Assembly (NCBI GenBank): GCA_036346405.1
Contig: CM070562.1
Location: 106,096,999-106,160,998 of the forward strand
DNA: 64,000 nt
From: Phyllostachys edulis
Taxonomy: Eukaryota > Streptophyta > Magnoliopsida > Poales > Poaceae
Direction of reading: 5' to 3'
Positions 1 through 12,700 of the stretch are shown here, piece by piece. A program made the position numbers and the translations under genes. The notes beneath the pieces were generated by a model that had not been told where the DNA came from, ran no database searches, and was given only the letters and a program-made list of their open reading frames with translations. Within the stretch, counting starts at the first letter, position 1, and every line of letters starts with the position of its first letter.

Positions 1-790
1 TTGAAGTCCAAACTATCTTTTGTCTTTTGGACCTCATATCCTTAGGACCTCTTTGTGTTTTGACCTTTGTGGTCTAGACCTCCCTGCTGTGTTCGTGACC
101 TCCCTGCTGTGTTTGGACCTCCTCTAGGTTTAGACCTCCTGCTGTGTTTGGACCTCCTTTAGGTTCAGACCTCCTGTTGTGTTTGGACCTCCTCGTGTTC
201 AGACCTCCCTGTTGTGTTTGGACCTCCTTTGGGTTCAGACCTCCCTGCAGGTTTGGACCTCTTGAGTTCAGACCTCCCTGTGTGTTGGACCTCCTCGAGT
301 TCTGACCTCCTGCTGTGTTTGGACCTCCTTAGGTTCGCACCTCCTGTTGTGTTTGGACCTCCTTAGGTTCAGACCCCCTTGTTGTGTTTGGACCTCCTTT
401 AGGTTCAGACTTCCTGTGTGTTTGGACCTCCTCGTGTTCTGACCTCCTTGTTGTGTTTGGACCTCCTTTAGGTTCAGACCTTCCTGCTGTGTTTGGACCT
501 CCTCAGTTCTGCACCTCCTGCTGTGTTTGGACCTCCTCGTGTTCGACCTCCTTGTTGTGTTTGGACCTCCTTTAGGTCTGAGACTCCCTGTGTTTGGACC
601 TCCTTTGGGTCTGCACCTCCTGCTGTGTTTAGACCTTCCTGTTGTGTTTGGATCTCCTTTAGGTTCAGACCTCCTGTTGTGTTTAGACCTCCTTAGATTG
701 CACCTCCTTGTTGTGTTTGGACCTCCTTTAGGTTTAGACCTCCCTTTGTGTTTAGACCTTGCGGTCTAGACCTCCCTTTTGGTCCTAGGA
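1..790 (+). repeat. Degenerate gacctcc tandem array inside an LTR
   Basis: About twenty copies of a unit near 35 bp fill this stretch. Each unit has two half-units beginning gacctcc, one followed by a tgttgtgtttg type spacer and one by a tttaggttca type spacer. Copies differ by substitutions and small indels. Reading frames across it give repetitive GPP/VFG peptides and are not treated as genes. The same word, reverse-complemented (aggtcc), dominates 49565-51180, so both arrays probably belong to related LTRs. Confidence 0.8.
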
Positions 791-3029
791 CCTACTCGCA
801 GACCTCCTCCTTGGGCCTCCTCCTTGACCTCCTATTTGGACCGTGGACCATGTCCTTGACCGTCTCATGCACCTTTTGATCGCCCTTTGGCAGCCTTTAA
901 TGCATTTAATGTGGGTCGAGTCACATTAAATGTCGCCACCTACCTTTTGTACTCTTTTTCTACTTTGTGTCACATCCTTTGCTTTTTTATTTTCTTTTCA
1001 GTACCTTGTGGCAAGGTGCCCTGTCCTAAAACCTTGAACCTCGTCGCTTCTTTGGGTTGGTGCTCTGTTCCTTGCTCTTTAAATAGAGCACCGGAGGGCA
1101 CCGCCGCCTCCCTACTCCTCATTTCAACTCCTGCTTTTTCCTCGACTTGGTGGATCTCCTCCTCCTCCCTGTGGATCTCCTCTTCTCTCTTGGTTTTGAG
1201 TAAATTCTTTTGGTTTTCTTGGAAATTATTTGCTTATTTGGTTTCTTTTTATGACGTGTAGATCTCGGGTGATCGTTGAGAAACTCGTGAATCAAGCTCC
1301 TTCAGCCGAAGCTTTTCTTTCTCCAACAGAGGCAAGTCGTGGCCCTTGATCATCTTGATCCCACTTTGCAAAGCTATTTTGATTCATTAAACTTGCATGG
1401 CTATCTTTATAAAGCATGTTTTGGGCAGTAGCTATCCTCCTACTTGACATTATGCCTCCTTGATATACTTGAATTGATCATGTTGACATGAACTCTTTGG
1501 ACACCTTAGGATGGATATTTTGGTTGGTATTCCTTGTTATTGCCAACTTTGGGACCGTATGTTGTATGCTTAGCCTTGCTTTAGAAACCGTGGGTCTGTG
1601 AATCATGCCTCATCAATTAATAATCTTGACTAATTGAAATATGGAACCCGTGGTTGGTGCCATTGTTACAACTATGGCGGGATGCCTAAGTTGTGTTGAT
1701 TGTGGTGCGAGATCACATTAATAATTGTTGTGCCAGACTGGGTGGTCTTTTGGCGTGGTTAATTACAAATTGTTTTGCTTTCGGGCAAGAAGGTCGGGAG
1801 TGAGTAGTGGATGCTTCATTTTGGGGTTGTGGATGTCTTGCTCGAGCACAAATAAGGACTTTACTTTGTGTTGTTGAACTGGGCCAATCAAGGCAACCAC
1901 AAGATCATTTTATGGGAATGGTCTGGCTGAATAATTAGCAATGGATTGGCTTGGGGCTCTTTGGGTTGAGCGTGTGATTTGTTGGCGCAAGAGGGGCACC
2001 CCATAACCTCGCGGACTTCTAGACCAAAGGGGATTGGCGAAACCTTAGCGGGCACTCTGAGTCAATTCAAAGCTTTGTAAAGCCTTGTCGCTCTCCAGAT
2101 CGCTTCACCTTCTAAGTGAGCAAGGGTGACCGAACCCGCCTACCGGAGAGATCGTGGATTGTGGGTAAAGTTGTACACCTCTGCAGAGTGTAAAATCTAT
2201 TCGAATAGCTAAGTCCTTGGTTATGGACATGCTCAATGAAATGGTGCAAGGGGTAGCTTTGTAACTTGTGCTCCCTGGACACTTGGGTGAGAGGTCATGG
2301 CTTTACCTTGAAGAGACCTTGGCCGGCTCCAGAGGGGTCATGGTCTGGCTCACTAGTTGGTCCAGGGCTGGTTGGGGAACTCTGGAGTGGGTGCTCCAGG
2401 GGTGGTCGTGGAGAGGTCCCGGTCATGGGTATGACCGCACCTCCCACGGTTGGCAGGGTAGTCCCGGAGTGGGTGCTCCAGGTGTCTTTGGGTGTGAGCG
2501 GTGCTCACAAACTCTTCAAATCAAATGTATTTATGTACTAATGTTTTAACTTGAGCTTTTCAATCTACTTATTACTTATTGTCAAACACCGCTTATGCAA
2601 CTAACCTTCATGACTCTCTTTTGGCAAGCCTTGCATAATTATCTAATGCATACATTCCTCACGGCTTGCTGAGTACATTCAATGTACTCATGGCTTTTGC
2701 CCTCTGTTCATATCAGCAGCTGCAGGAGGTTCCAGGGAGCTCAAAGCTCAGTGAAGAAGAGGTCTTTGGAGACCTTGTGACCTAGGGGACGCCCTCCACT
2801 GATAGCCAATGGGGTGATCGGTTGGACCTATCGCTGAAACTTTGCTCCATTGTTCTTCTTATTCTGTTGTAGCCCTTGAGGCATCTCCTGAAGAAGCTTG
2901 GCCGGTTTGGTCCTTAATATATTTATATTTATTGTTTTGTCTCTTGCTCCTCTTAGCTTGTGTATGGATTTGATTACATTTGTGTTTGGATCTGCAGGCG
3001 TAGCTAGCCAACTGCTCCTCGACTAGCTC

Positions 3030-3230
3030 GGTGCAGTAGGCGGGACCTCCAGGAGGTCCTCACGGGACTTAGCTCGAGGTCCTGTCGGACCCCTCTGTGA
3101 TATACTAAGAGGTGCTACCAACTGGTGGTTGGCCAAGACCTCCAGGAGGTCCTGAAGACCTCCTGGGAGGTCCTGGTAGACCTCCCTCGGGAAGTACCGC
3201 AAAAAAAAAGGGGTCCTCCCTTGACCTTTG
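3030..3230. repeat. Inverted aggtcct/gacctcc cluster near the LTR end
   Basis: Short words such as gacctccaggaggtcct occur repeatedly here as overlapping palindromes. The cluster resembles the arms of the 362-bp palindrome at 53714-54075, which supports a common LTR family. Confidence 0.6.
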
Positions 3231-3257
3231 TCAGATATCACAGGGTGGTTCGTCACA

Positions 3258-5800
3258 ATTACCATATCATCATTGTTATCATATCATCATCATCATCATT
3301 ATCATAAGCATGTATAAAATATACATATATCATAGCAAATTAATTGTAAAGACAAGTGCGCACCCAAATCGATGTCTACCATTCTACCAAGCACTTGCCT
3401 TTTAGCCACGGAAACCAGAACGATGCGAAGGCGGCACCGAACTCGAAATGACGAGGATCTAATAATCCTTAATTAATTAATTAATTATCTGTAATGTTTA
3501 TTATAGACGATAATGCCTTTATACAACCTTCAAAGATACCTCTTATCATTAATGGTAAGGGAAGATTACAATTACCTAGTGGTCATAAGCTATTTTACGA
3601 TCACCATATGATCGTAAGTTATTCTATGACTATCATATGGTCGTAAGATCTCCTATGACCATTTTACGATTTACACTTTACTACGATCATCTTATGGTCA
3701 TAAACTTTATTACGATCAAGTCAACTATGACCACTCTATGGTCGATAAAAATCCACAGACATGTGGACCCAATCGACTAGGGACTCTACATGCTGTGTTT
3801 ATACGCAGTAGTTAAACATGTGTCGTTATCCTATAACGTAACTACATGTAATCATCTCTGTCTCTGGCATAACTGCAAGACAAACATGGAGAGAATATTT
3901 CTCTGACAATAACTATCATCAAACATGCACAATTAACCAACCATTGAAGCGCCTCCTAGCACGGCCCAACTGCCATCCCCTTAGACGCTATATAAGGGAT
4001 ACACTGGTAGACAGGGAATGAGAGGACAAAAGAGAGAAGTCATTAGCCTTAGCTTTCAATGACTTCCTTTTTGTTATAAACACTATCAATACAAGGACAC
4101 ATGAGTAGAGTTGTTATTCTCTTAGGAGAATGCTCGAACTTGTCTAAAAATCTATGTGTATTCTCTTGCATAGTCTCGATCAAAGAAGCCCCCAACATCC
4201 ATTTAATAAGTTCAATATTAAACATTGATACAAAGCAACACTTCCTAGACAAAGCTAATACTTACCTAAAAAACATGTGACAACAATACAAGAACATAAA
4301 ATAAATCAATATCGTTCGTACGCACAAACCCAACATAATTAACCCCTGTTCGCCGGACAACTCACCCGATGTCCCAGTGGTCAAACAATCATACCTTCTA
4401 AACCTAGAATCCAAACATAGCAAACCACATATTTTATGGAATCTACACAAAATTTTATATATTTTTCTAGTTATGCATATTCCCTGATTAAATTGTGTAA
4501 GCCCTTGTTTCGAACCCCGAAGGTCAACCCGAGACATTGTTGAACAACATGCTTAACAATTTTATATCTATTTTTCTACCATATAAAAAGTAGCAAACCT
4601 TACCGCTTATAGAAACCATGGAAATTTACCTAACTTTTCTTAGTTATGACCATAATTTAATGGGGCAATTTGCTCAGTAACACTACAAAGATATCACGAG
4701 TTGGAAAAAATATCGATGTGTCACTGACATGTGGCCCCATGACCCACTTGTCATCCTCACATTGAATGTTATTTTTCAATTTATACATCATTGCATTGTT
4801 ACTAGGAAAATTTTCCCTAATTTAATTCGACATCTACTGTAGTTAATAAGACAAACAACACGACTGCTACCAACGACGATAAAATGCTGGATAGCAACAC
4901 TCCAGAAGCCATAGCTTCTACGCCATTTAACCAGATCAAGTGTTCTTTCACTCCATGGAAAGCTTAAAGCTATGAAATGGGACGTGGATACTCCAAAGCT
5001 CCATCGTAAGGCTCAGCATCACACTAAAGCAAAACAGGGCATGGCCAAAACACCAATTCCCACTATCGATGTACCCTAAACCTTGATTAAACACCAATAT
5101 AATATCGTAGCAAGGGTTTTCAGGATCATTGCCCCTCGAAAACGGACGACGAAGATGAGTTTTTCATCTTATTCCTCTTCTCCTTCCTTACTCCTTGCTT
5201 TCTCCTTCTCCTCTGTGGTCGACAATGAAATGCCAAAGACCATCACTAAGAAAGTAGGGCGGCGACAAGGCAAGGGTGGCGGCAACGAGGGGCTAGGGCA
5301 AGGGTCAATGGTGGCCCTCCCTCCCCTTATACGCCATGCAATAGCAACACTCGATTCATCCGTGGGGCACTACTTCCCTCCCTCCTCTCGTTTTCTTTTC
5401 TTTTTCCTTTATTTCTTTTCTAGGATCTTAAATAAACGGGATATTACGTGCTTGCTTCGCGTATCGGTGGTGCCAGTGGCTACGGCTTCCTGCTGAGCGT
5501 GTGCCTTGCGTACCAGAACCCAGCAAGCAAGCAGGCGGCAATTAGCTGTGGCTGCAACAACGAGCACGGCCGCCGATTACCATTCTGCTAAGTGGGGAGA
5601 ACAAAGCACTGCTCTGAAGACCGCGAATGTACTACTACATCCATGATCAATCAGAGAATCACGATGGCCTTGCGCTAACCACTGCAGACACCTTGAACTG
5701 GGAACCTGAGGGTAATGGGGGTAAATCACGCCTGTCAAATTTCCCTTTTCTCTCCTCCCATTCAGAGATTTCAAGTTTGGAAGATGGAGCCGGCAGCGAG
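3258..5800. other. Unassigned intergenic DNA
   Basis: AT-rich sequence with an (ATC)n run at about 3283-3305 and the palindromic patch described separately. ORFs here are short and lack recognisable domains. The longest, at 5083-5496 on the plus strand, is serine/phenylalanine rich with no motif I recognise and is not called as a gene. Confidence 0.5.
3570..3750. repeat. Array of diverged atgacca/tggtcat palindromic repeats
   Basis: The motif tatgac(c/t)at(c/t)atatggtcgtaa and its inverse recur about six times in 180 bp. Such arrays are typical of the subterminal regions of CACTA transposons. No CACTA terminus is visible beside it, so it may be a transposon remnant. Confidence 0.5.
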
Positions 5801-6126
5801 TACTACATACTACTGGCGCTTCATTGAGTCAATATCATGACAAAAGCTAATCTGGGACATAAACAATACAGTTATTAAACACGAGTGAGTCCTCAGGATT
5901 CTGGTGTAGCATCCGCTGAACAATTTCAGTGCATTGTTTTGAAGAGAAGATGTTGGAGTGCAGATAAAACCAGCATGAACCTTTACTGTCATTCTGTCAT
6001 CAACAAATGTGAGAGAGCTTTACAGTGACTGACCAAAACTACAATTCAAAGCACTTTACAGTAGGCACGGCAGAATTTTGCACGGACTTTTCAGTCAATT
6101 TAATTCTTTCCTTCAAGTCCAACCTT
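5800..6126 (-). other. Probable 3' UTR and downstream flank of ATG12
   Basis: This segment lies directly after the ATG12 stop codon (6127-6129 on the minus strand). It is AT-rich and has no coding potential. A 3' UTR is expected here, but I cannot place the polyadenylation site from the sequence alone. Confidence 0.45.
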
Positions 6127-6746
6127 TTAACCCCATGCCGTGGACAAAGCATAATTTACCACAAGCTTCCCATCAATTCCAAAGTTCTGCAGTGTTAATA
6201 TACGAAGATTGTTAGCCTCCTTTAGTTGTATGTCATGTGAAGTAACTGAAAACTGAAAGTAACATTGCATGATGCTTGCTAACTGAGGGATCCATGCAAA
6301 ATAGTGAAACTACTTAGATTCTGAAACAGATATCAATCTAATTGGCAGGCATGAAGATTTATATCGTGTGCTTAGGGCTACAGATTTTGTAAGTTTGCCA
6401 ACTGAAGAAATACATTAGTAAAAGAAATCAGAATCAACTTGATGCTGTAACCAAATGACTATTTATGTGGAAGTATAAATTCCTAAGGTTGGGGATCCAA
6501 GAAAACATAGTACAAGTCGATAGAATCTTACATTATACAAGCCAATTATCAGCTCGTCTGGGTTCGTTGAAAATGCACTGTTGATATAGACAAACTGTGG
6601 CCAACAGAGAGAATTATCAGTAAAATTCCAGCGTGTCAGGGATAAAATTCACATGGAACTAACAATTATATTCCTACCAGTGTATCCTGATGAAGCTGTC
6701 GGCGAAGAAATTCAACGACCTTCGAAAATTTATCTCGCCCTGAAAT
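6127..6746 (-). CDS. ATG12: ATG12 coding exons 3 to 5
   Basis: Exon 3 (6746 or 6739 to 6678) encodes RDKFSKVVEFLRRQLHQDTL. Exon 4 (6594-6532) follows CCACAG and ends before GTAAGA. Exon 5 (6186-6127) follows ACTGCAG and ends AWG then TAA. All are in phase 0 if exon 3 starts at 6746. These exons are separated from exons 1 and 2 by about 7.1 kb, nearly all of it the inserted Copia-A element. Confidence 0.85.
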
Positions 6747-9700
6747 ATATGATGTTAGAACTTTAATTCTTGATCTAAACTTTGATGATCAAAACTAACA
6801 GAATCTTATATGTGGTAATTGCAACACACAATTCAATCTGTAAATGCGGAAGTGTACCTGATGACGATGCCATTGTTCGTCGTAGGATTGATCTGAAGTA
6901 GTAGATGAACGGATGCTCAATCTATCTAGGGTTTGGTCTTTCCCAGCAAGAGGTAAGCCACAAACTCCAACTACTGATGGGGATAGGTGGTATGGCGAGA
7001 GTTACCCTGCTGGGAGGACCTGACCCTTATTTATAGCCTTCGGTTTGGAATCCTATCCCGTCCCATAATTAGAGATAGATTCCAAATAGGTCTTTACATA
7101 GATTTAAAATCCAAGTCCATATTTTATCCTTAACAGATACTCTGGCTCTTAATAATATTAATTGATCACTTTATATATTTGAGCCAACCAAAATAGATAG
7201 CCGATATTTATTTAAACTCATGTGGGTCCACATAACAGAAATTAAACCAACAATCTCCCACTTGGACCAAATGAGTAAATACATATCAAAAACTTTATGA
7301 GCTCCAAAAATGCTATCTATGTCATGAGCATCTTTAAACCAATCCGATCCATCAATTATATCAACATAGGATCAAAGCGGTCTTCGTTACTTTAAAGCGT
7401 AACTAAACCCATCAATGGTCACATATGTCAACATAAAAGAACGACATGGATCAAATATGGATGTGTAGCATGGAAATTACATGAAATGTGATCATGACAT
7501 GCCTATTTCCAAGCGGGTCCAACTTTATACCTTATGAGATCAAAACATCTTCTCGTAACCAAAGGAGAAGACATGAATTGAGTAAAAGAACATAGACTTT
7601 ATTTCTCTAGAGAATATAATCAAGGTCTTTATACTAAATTGATATTGTCTCATGAGCATAAGAAAAGAAAATTACAAACTCCCACTTGAACTGAATTCCA
7701 TAAGTGAAACCACACCCATATGAGCAACATGCTCATGGAACACTTTAGGTGTCAAGCCTTTAGTGAACGGATCCGCAATCATGGAGTCTGCATCCTATAT
7801 GCTCAATTGACAATTTGCCACTCTGAATTCTTTCTTTCACAACTAGGAACTTGATGTCTATATGCTTAGACTTTGACGAGCTCCTGTTGTTGTTAGAATA
7901 CATAACTGCAGACTTGTTGTCACAATACAACTTTAGTGGTCTGTCGACCTGATCCAAAATTCGCAGCCTTGTGACAAAGTTCTGCAACCATATCCCATGA
8001 TTTGAAGCCTCATAGCAAGCAACATACTCAGCTGCCATTGTGGACGGGGCAACGAGTGACTGCTTAGCGCTTTTCCAAGAAACCGCACCTCCACCAAGTA
8101 GATAGATGTAACCTGAAGTGGATTTGCGAGTATCTTGGCAACCAGCAAAATCAGAATCAGAATACCCAATGATCTCCAACTGATCCGATTTCCTATATGT
8201 GAGCATGAAATCCTTCGTCTTTTGCAAATACCGCAACACCCGCTTTGTTTGCGACCCAATGATCCAATCTCGATTGCTTAAATACCGCTTAGCATTCCAA
8301 CAATATATGCTATACGGTCTAGTGCAAACTTGAGCATACATCAAGCTCCCTATCAAAGATGAATAGGATGTTCGCATTTTCTTAGCCTCAAAATCATTCT
8401 AGGACATTGGCTAAGACCTAATTTTTCACCTTGGCCACAGGGTATCTAAAGGTTTACGCTTACGCATGCCAAATCTTTGCAATACCTTATCGATATAGTT
8501 CTTTTGTGATAATCCAAGTACACCGAGAGCGATCTCGGATATTTGAATTCCTAATACAAAAGAAGCATCACCAAGATCCTTCATCTCGAAATTTTTAGCG
8601 AGAAATTTCTTGTTTTCATACAACAAGCCTATATCGTTACAAGCAAGCAATATGTCATCAACATACGTAACCAAAAAATAAACTTACTCCCATCGAATTT
8701 ATGATACACACAATCCTCAATCAGATTTACCTCAAAACCAAAAGAGATAATAACCTCATGAAATTTGTGGTACCATTGCCGGAAAGCTTGTTTGAGCCCA
8801 TAGATGGATTTCTTTAATTTTGCATACCATTTTCTTCGGGTCACCGACCACAAAGTTTTCTAGTTGCACCATATAAATCGTCTCATCAATGTTTCCATTT
8901 AGAAACGCTGTTTTTACATCCATCTGATGAAGCTCAAGATCAAAGAATGCCACAAGTGCCATAATGACCCTAAAAGAGTCTTTTGAAGAAACCGGAGAGA
9001 AAGTCTCTTTATAGTCTATGCCTTCCTTTTGAGTATATCCTTTAGCAACAAGACGAGCCTTATATCTTTCCACATTGCCTTTGAATCCCGCTTGGTCTTA
9101 AATATCCATTTGCAACCAATGGGTTTCTTTCCTTCTGGCAATGGGACAAGATCCCAAACGTCATTGTCCTTCATGGATTTTAACTCTTCATTCATGGCAT
9201 TGATCCAATTAACTGAATGTGGGCCTTGCAGGGCATTTTGGAGATTGATAGGATCTTCTCCCAAAATTTCACTACAAGCCTCATTCTCCTGAAGAAAGAT
9301 AATGTAATCATCAGAGATTGCACTTCTTCTTTCTCTAGTGGATCTCCTTAATGGCACTGGTTCTTGAGGTTGATGAGTTTGTTCTTTTGTAGGAACATCA
9401 TTTTGTGGAGGAACCTCATGGACATTATTTTGAATTATATTTTCCTCAATAATACCGGGTAAAATAACTTTGATCCCGATCATTATTGGGAATAACCAAA
9501 GGAAGAGAAAATAAATCCCCTTCAGAAACTTCTTCAAAAATAATGTTCCTAACCATATCTCCCTTCAAACTCAACATCCTCAAAAACCGCATTTCCGCTT
9601 CAAAATTGTCTTAGTAGTGGGATCATAGAATTTGTAACCCCTAGATCTTTTCGAATAACCAACAAAATAGCTACTAACAGTTCTTGAGTCCAATTTTCTT

Positions 9701-12700
9701 TCGTTAGGCACATGCGGCCTTGCCTCGATGGACATCCCCACGCACGTACATGCCCGATGCTAGGCTTTTTGCCTATCCATTGTTCGTGACGGGTTTTGTT
9801 AGTCGCTTTAGTTGGTACTCTATTGAGTAAATAAGTCTGCGCTTTTCAATGCTTCTCCCAGAGAGACTCGTAAGGTAGAATGACTAATCATACTCCTCAC
9901 CATATCCTTAAGAGTCATGTTTAGCCTATCAAGAACACCGCTCATGCTAGGAGATCCCAAGATGGTGTATTGAGGACGATCCCGCATTCCTCTAGGAATT
10001 GAGCAAAAGGTCCCGGGCGTTGTTCACCGATCCGTCATTTCGCCATAGTATTCTCCACCACTACGATCGAATCGCCTTAATTCTTTTGCCAAGTTGGTTT
10101 TCCACCTCGGCCTTAAAGTTTTTAAACACATCCAGGACTGTGACTTCTCATGAATAAGATAAATATAACCATATCTCGAGAAGTCGTCTATGAACGTGAT
10201 AAAATACCTTTGGCCATTCCAGGAAGCCGTAGGGAATGGGCCGCAGATATCCGTATGTATCAGTTCTAAGACATCTGAAACTCTATTAGCACTTAACTTT
10301 CTTATGTTTGTTTGTTTCCCCTTTATACAATTAACACAAATGTCGAAATCAGGAAATCCGGGATCCAAAATTTCTTCCGACACAAGTCTCTTAATTCTCT
10401 CAGCATAGAGATATGACCTAAACGCTTGTGCCACAAAGAACTTGATTTCTCATTAGTAAATTTTCTCTTTATACCACGAGAAACCGTATGCAGACTTCAT
10501 TATATGAGGCAATAGTATCAAGCAAATATAGGTTGTCATGCCAAATTAAAGAACCGTACCAACTTTATTGGAATTCTAAAAAGACTAAATAAACTATTTC
10601 CGAAAGAACAATTATAACCCGATTTGTCCAATACGAAATAGAAACCAAATTCGCCTAAAAGATTCAAGACAATATAAGTCTCTTTCAAATCCAGATAGTA
10701 TCCTCGCTTTTAACAAAGAACCTAAATGTGCCTATAGCCTCAACTTCCACCTTCTTGCCATCGCCCACATAGATGAATCTTTCAAAGATCACTTGGCTTT
10801 CGGCAGTTCAGGCAACCCTACATGGACACACTGATGTTAGATGTTGCACCGAGTCTAACCACCAAGTGTGTTCAGGCACAGAAGTTAAGTTAACCTCGAG
10901 CTAACCATAGCAAGGATTGTATCTTTCTTAGCACGCCAAGTGTGATATTTGGCACAATCCTTCTTTACGTGACCATCCTTTTACAAAAGAAACAAGCCAA
11001 TTCAGACCTTGTTTATTCTGCTTTCTTCTTTATGGATGGGACACTTGCGACTTCTTTGCTCTTCCTCTTGTTATTCTTGACTTTAGGGTCATAGCCAAAT
11101 GAGCACTTTCGTTCTATCTTGTTTCCATCTATCCTCCTCTTGCACACAATAGGAGATGAGCTCATTAAGGACCACTTGTCCTTTTGATGCTTATAGCTCA
11201 CCTTGAACCGATTAAAGTGTGCAGAAGGAATATCAAAATTAAATGCACGAGCAAATCCTCGATAGCTCTAACTTGAGTGCCTTTAATTTGAAACAAGATG
11301 AGACATTTCCATAATGTATTCCCTTATGTTTCCTTTACCCTTATACTTCATTGAGATAAGTTTTGCCAAAAGCGTATTTGTTTCACCTTTTCGCTTTTTG
11401 GCAAACCTTTGCTCAAGACCATCAAGGAAACCCTTAGTCAGTAATGGTCTGTTTCGATGTGTTATCCCGAAAACTTCCTAACAAAGACGCCTCATGATCA
11501 TAAGACTCATGCGATTTGAACGATCCCACTTCTCAAACTCCATCTTTTCTTCAATGGAGCTGTTAGCCACAAGAGCAGCGGGTTGTTCTTTATGAAGTGC
11601 AAGGTCCAGATCCATTACCCCAAGAACAATCGAAATGTTCTCTTTCCATTCTTTAAAATTTGCACTAGTAAGCATATGTATGGAATTGATGCTAGCAGAA
11701 ATATTGGAAGCAGGATTTGCAGCTGAAATTAAAGAAATTAAATACTCATATTAGGACATGAATAACAAACTTAAGGCTTGATTCAAAATTTGGTATATAT
11801 CATCACGCAAGATACCTAGTGCTCCATTAATATTTAGTCTTTGGACAGAAATATTAACTTGCAAGTGGTAACCTTGATATAGCAAACAAATACTAATAGT
11901 AAATCCTGTCAAACAATATGCCTTACTTTGGTCCGACTTATTGTTCACATGGAAACTTGATTATCATTATATATTTATTGCCATTAGCTTGTATATATAA
12001 TTCGGCCAAATATTGACTTTCCTTTGGGCCAATCAATAGATGCATGAATTATACACACACAAAAAATACCTAGTTGTTTTGAATAAATTAACCTACATAA
12101 CAGAGGTTGCTTTGGCAACATGGAACTTCAATTAACCTATGCACAACACTAGCTGGCCAAATTTGAATCAATCCAATTATTCATCAAAAGAGTGTATATC
12201 TTGATATTCCACAATTTATATTATAATGCATATTTACTAATTAAACTGATATGTCAACAGCAAGTTAATAATCAGCCTAACAGAGGATTCAGCCAACATG
12301 ACAGTGCTTTGAAAACCAATTTCAGCACTACACCCTTAAGGCAAACAGAGAACTACTCATCCTCAGTTTAGAACTGAAAACACAAAAGTATCTGATCCTC
12401 TGGAGAGACTTGCAGCAAGATAACAATAACAGTATCAGCGGTGGCGGCGAGATCCGGAGGGTGGCGCGGCAGCTGGAGACCGGAGGGCGGCGGCGTCGCC
12501 GAGGCAATGAATCGAAGGCTCACCAAGACGCGGAGGCGGCAAGATCCGGAGGGCGACTGGCACTCACGGCGGCGGCGGGAGACCGAGAGGACGCTCGGCG
12601 AGACGCTCGAGCTCTTGCGCAGCAGCTCTGATGCAAACAAAAAACGATCCCACCGGGGAAAGGGGAAAAGAAGACCCGCAGCAGCTGGGGCAAAACCAGA

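Larger units (their letters stand above)
1..3257 (+). mobile_element. Ty3/gypsy-like LTR, 5' end outside the window
   Basis: Past the tandem array the sequence reads like a long plant gypsy LTR. It carries the module at about 2165-2235 with the palindromes CTCTGCAGAG and TATTCGAATA followed by gttatggacatg, which recurs in the solo LTR at 35731-38922 and in the minus-strand LTR at 58104-61050. It ends in inverted aggtcct/gacctcc words and a terminal gggtggttcgtcaca at 3257. No primer-binding site follows, so it is either a 3' LTR or a solo LTR. No coding region is visible in it. Family assignment is inferred from the shared module. Confidence 0.6.

Noticed and set aside
384..769. Overlapping ORFs with repeated VFGPPLGSDL-type peptides
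   Set aside because: They are translations of the gacctcc tandem array in several frames, with no start context or conserved protein.
5083..5496. 137-codon plus-strand ORF
   Set aside because: Low-complexity Ser/Phe composition, no domain and no splice or neighbour support.
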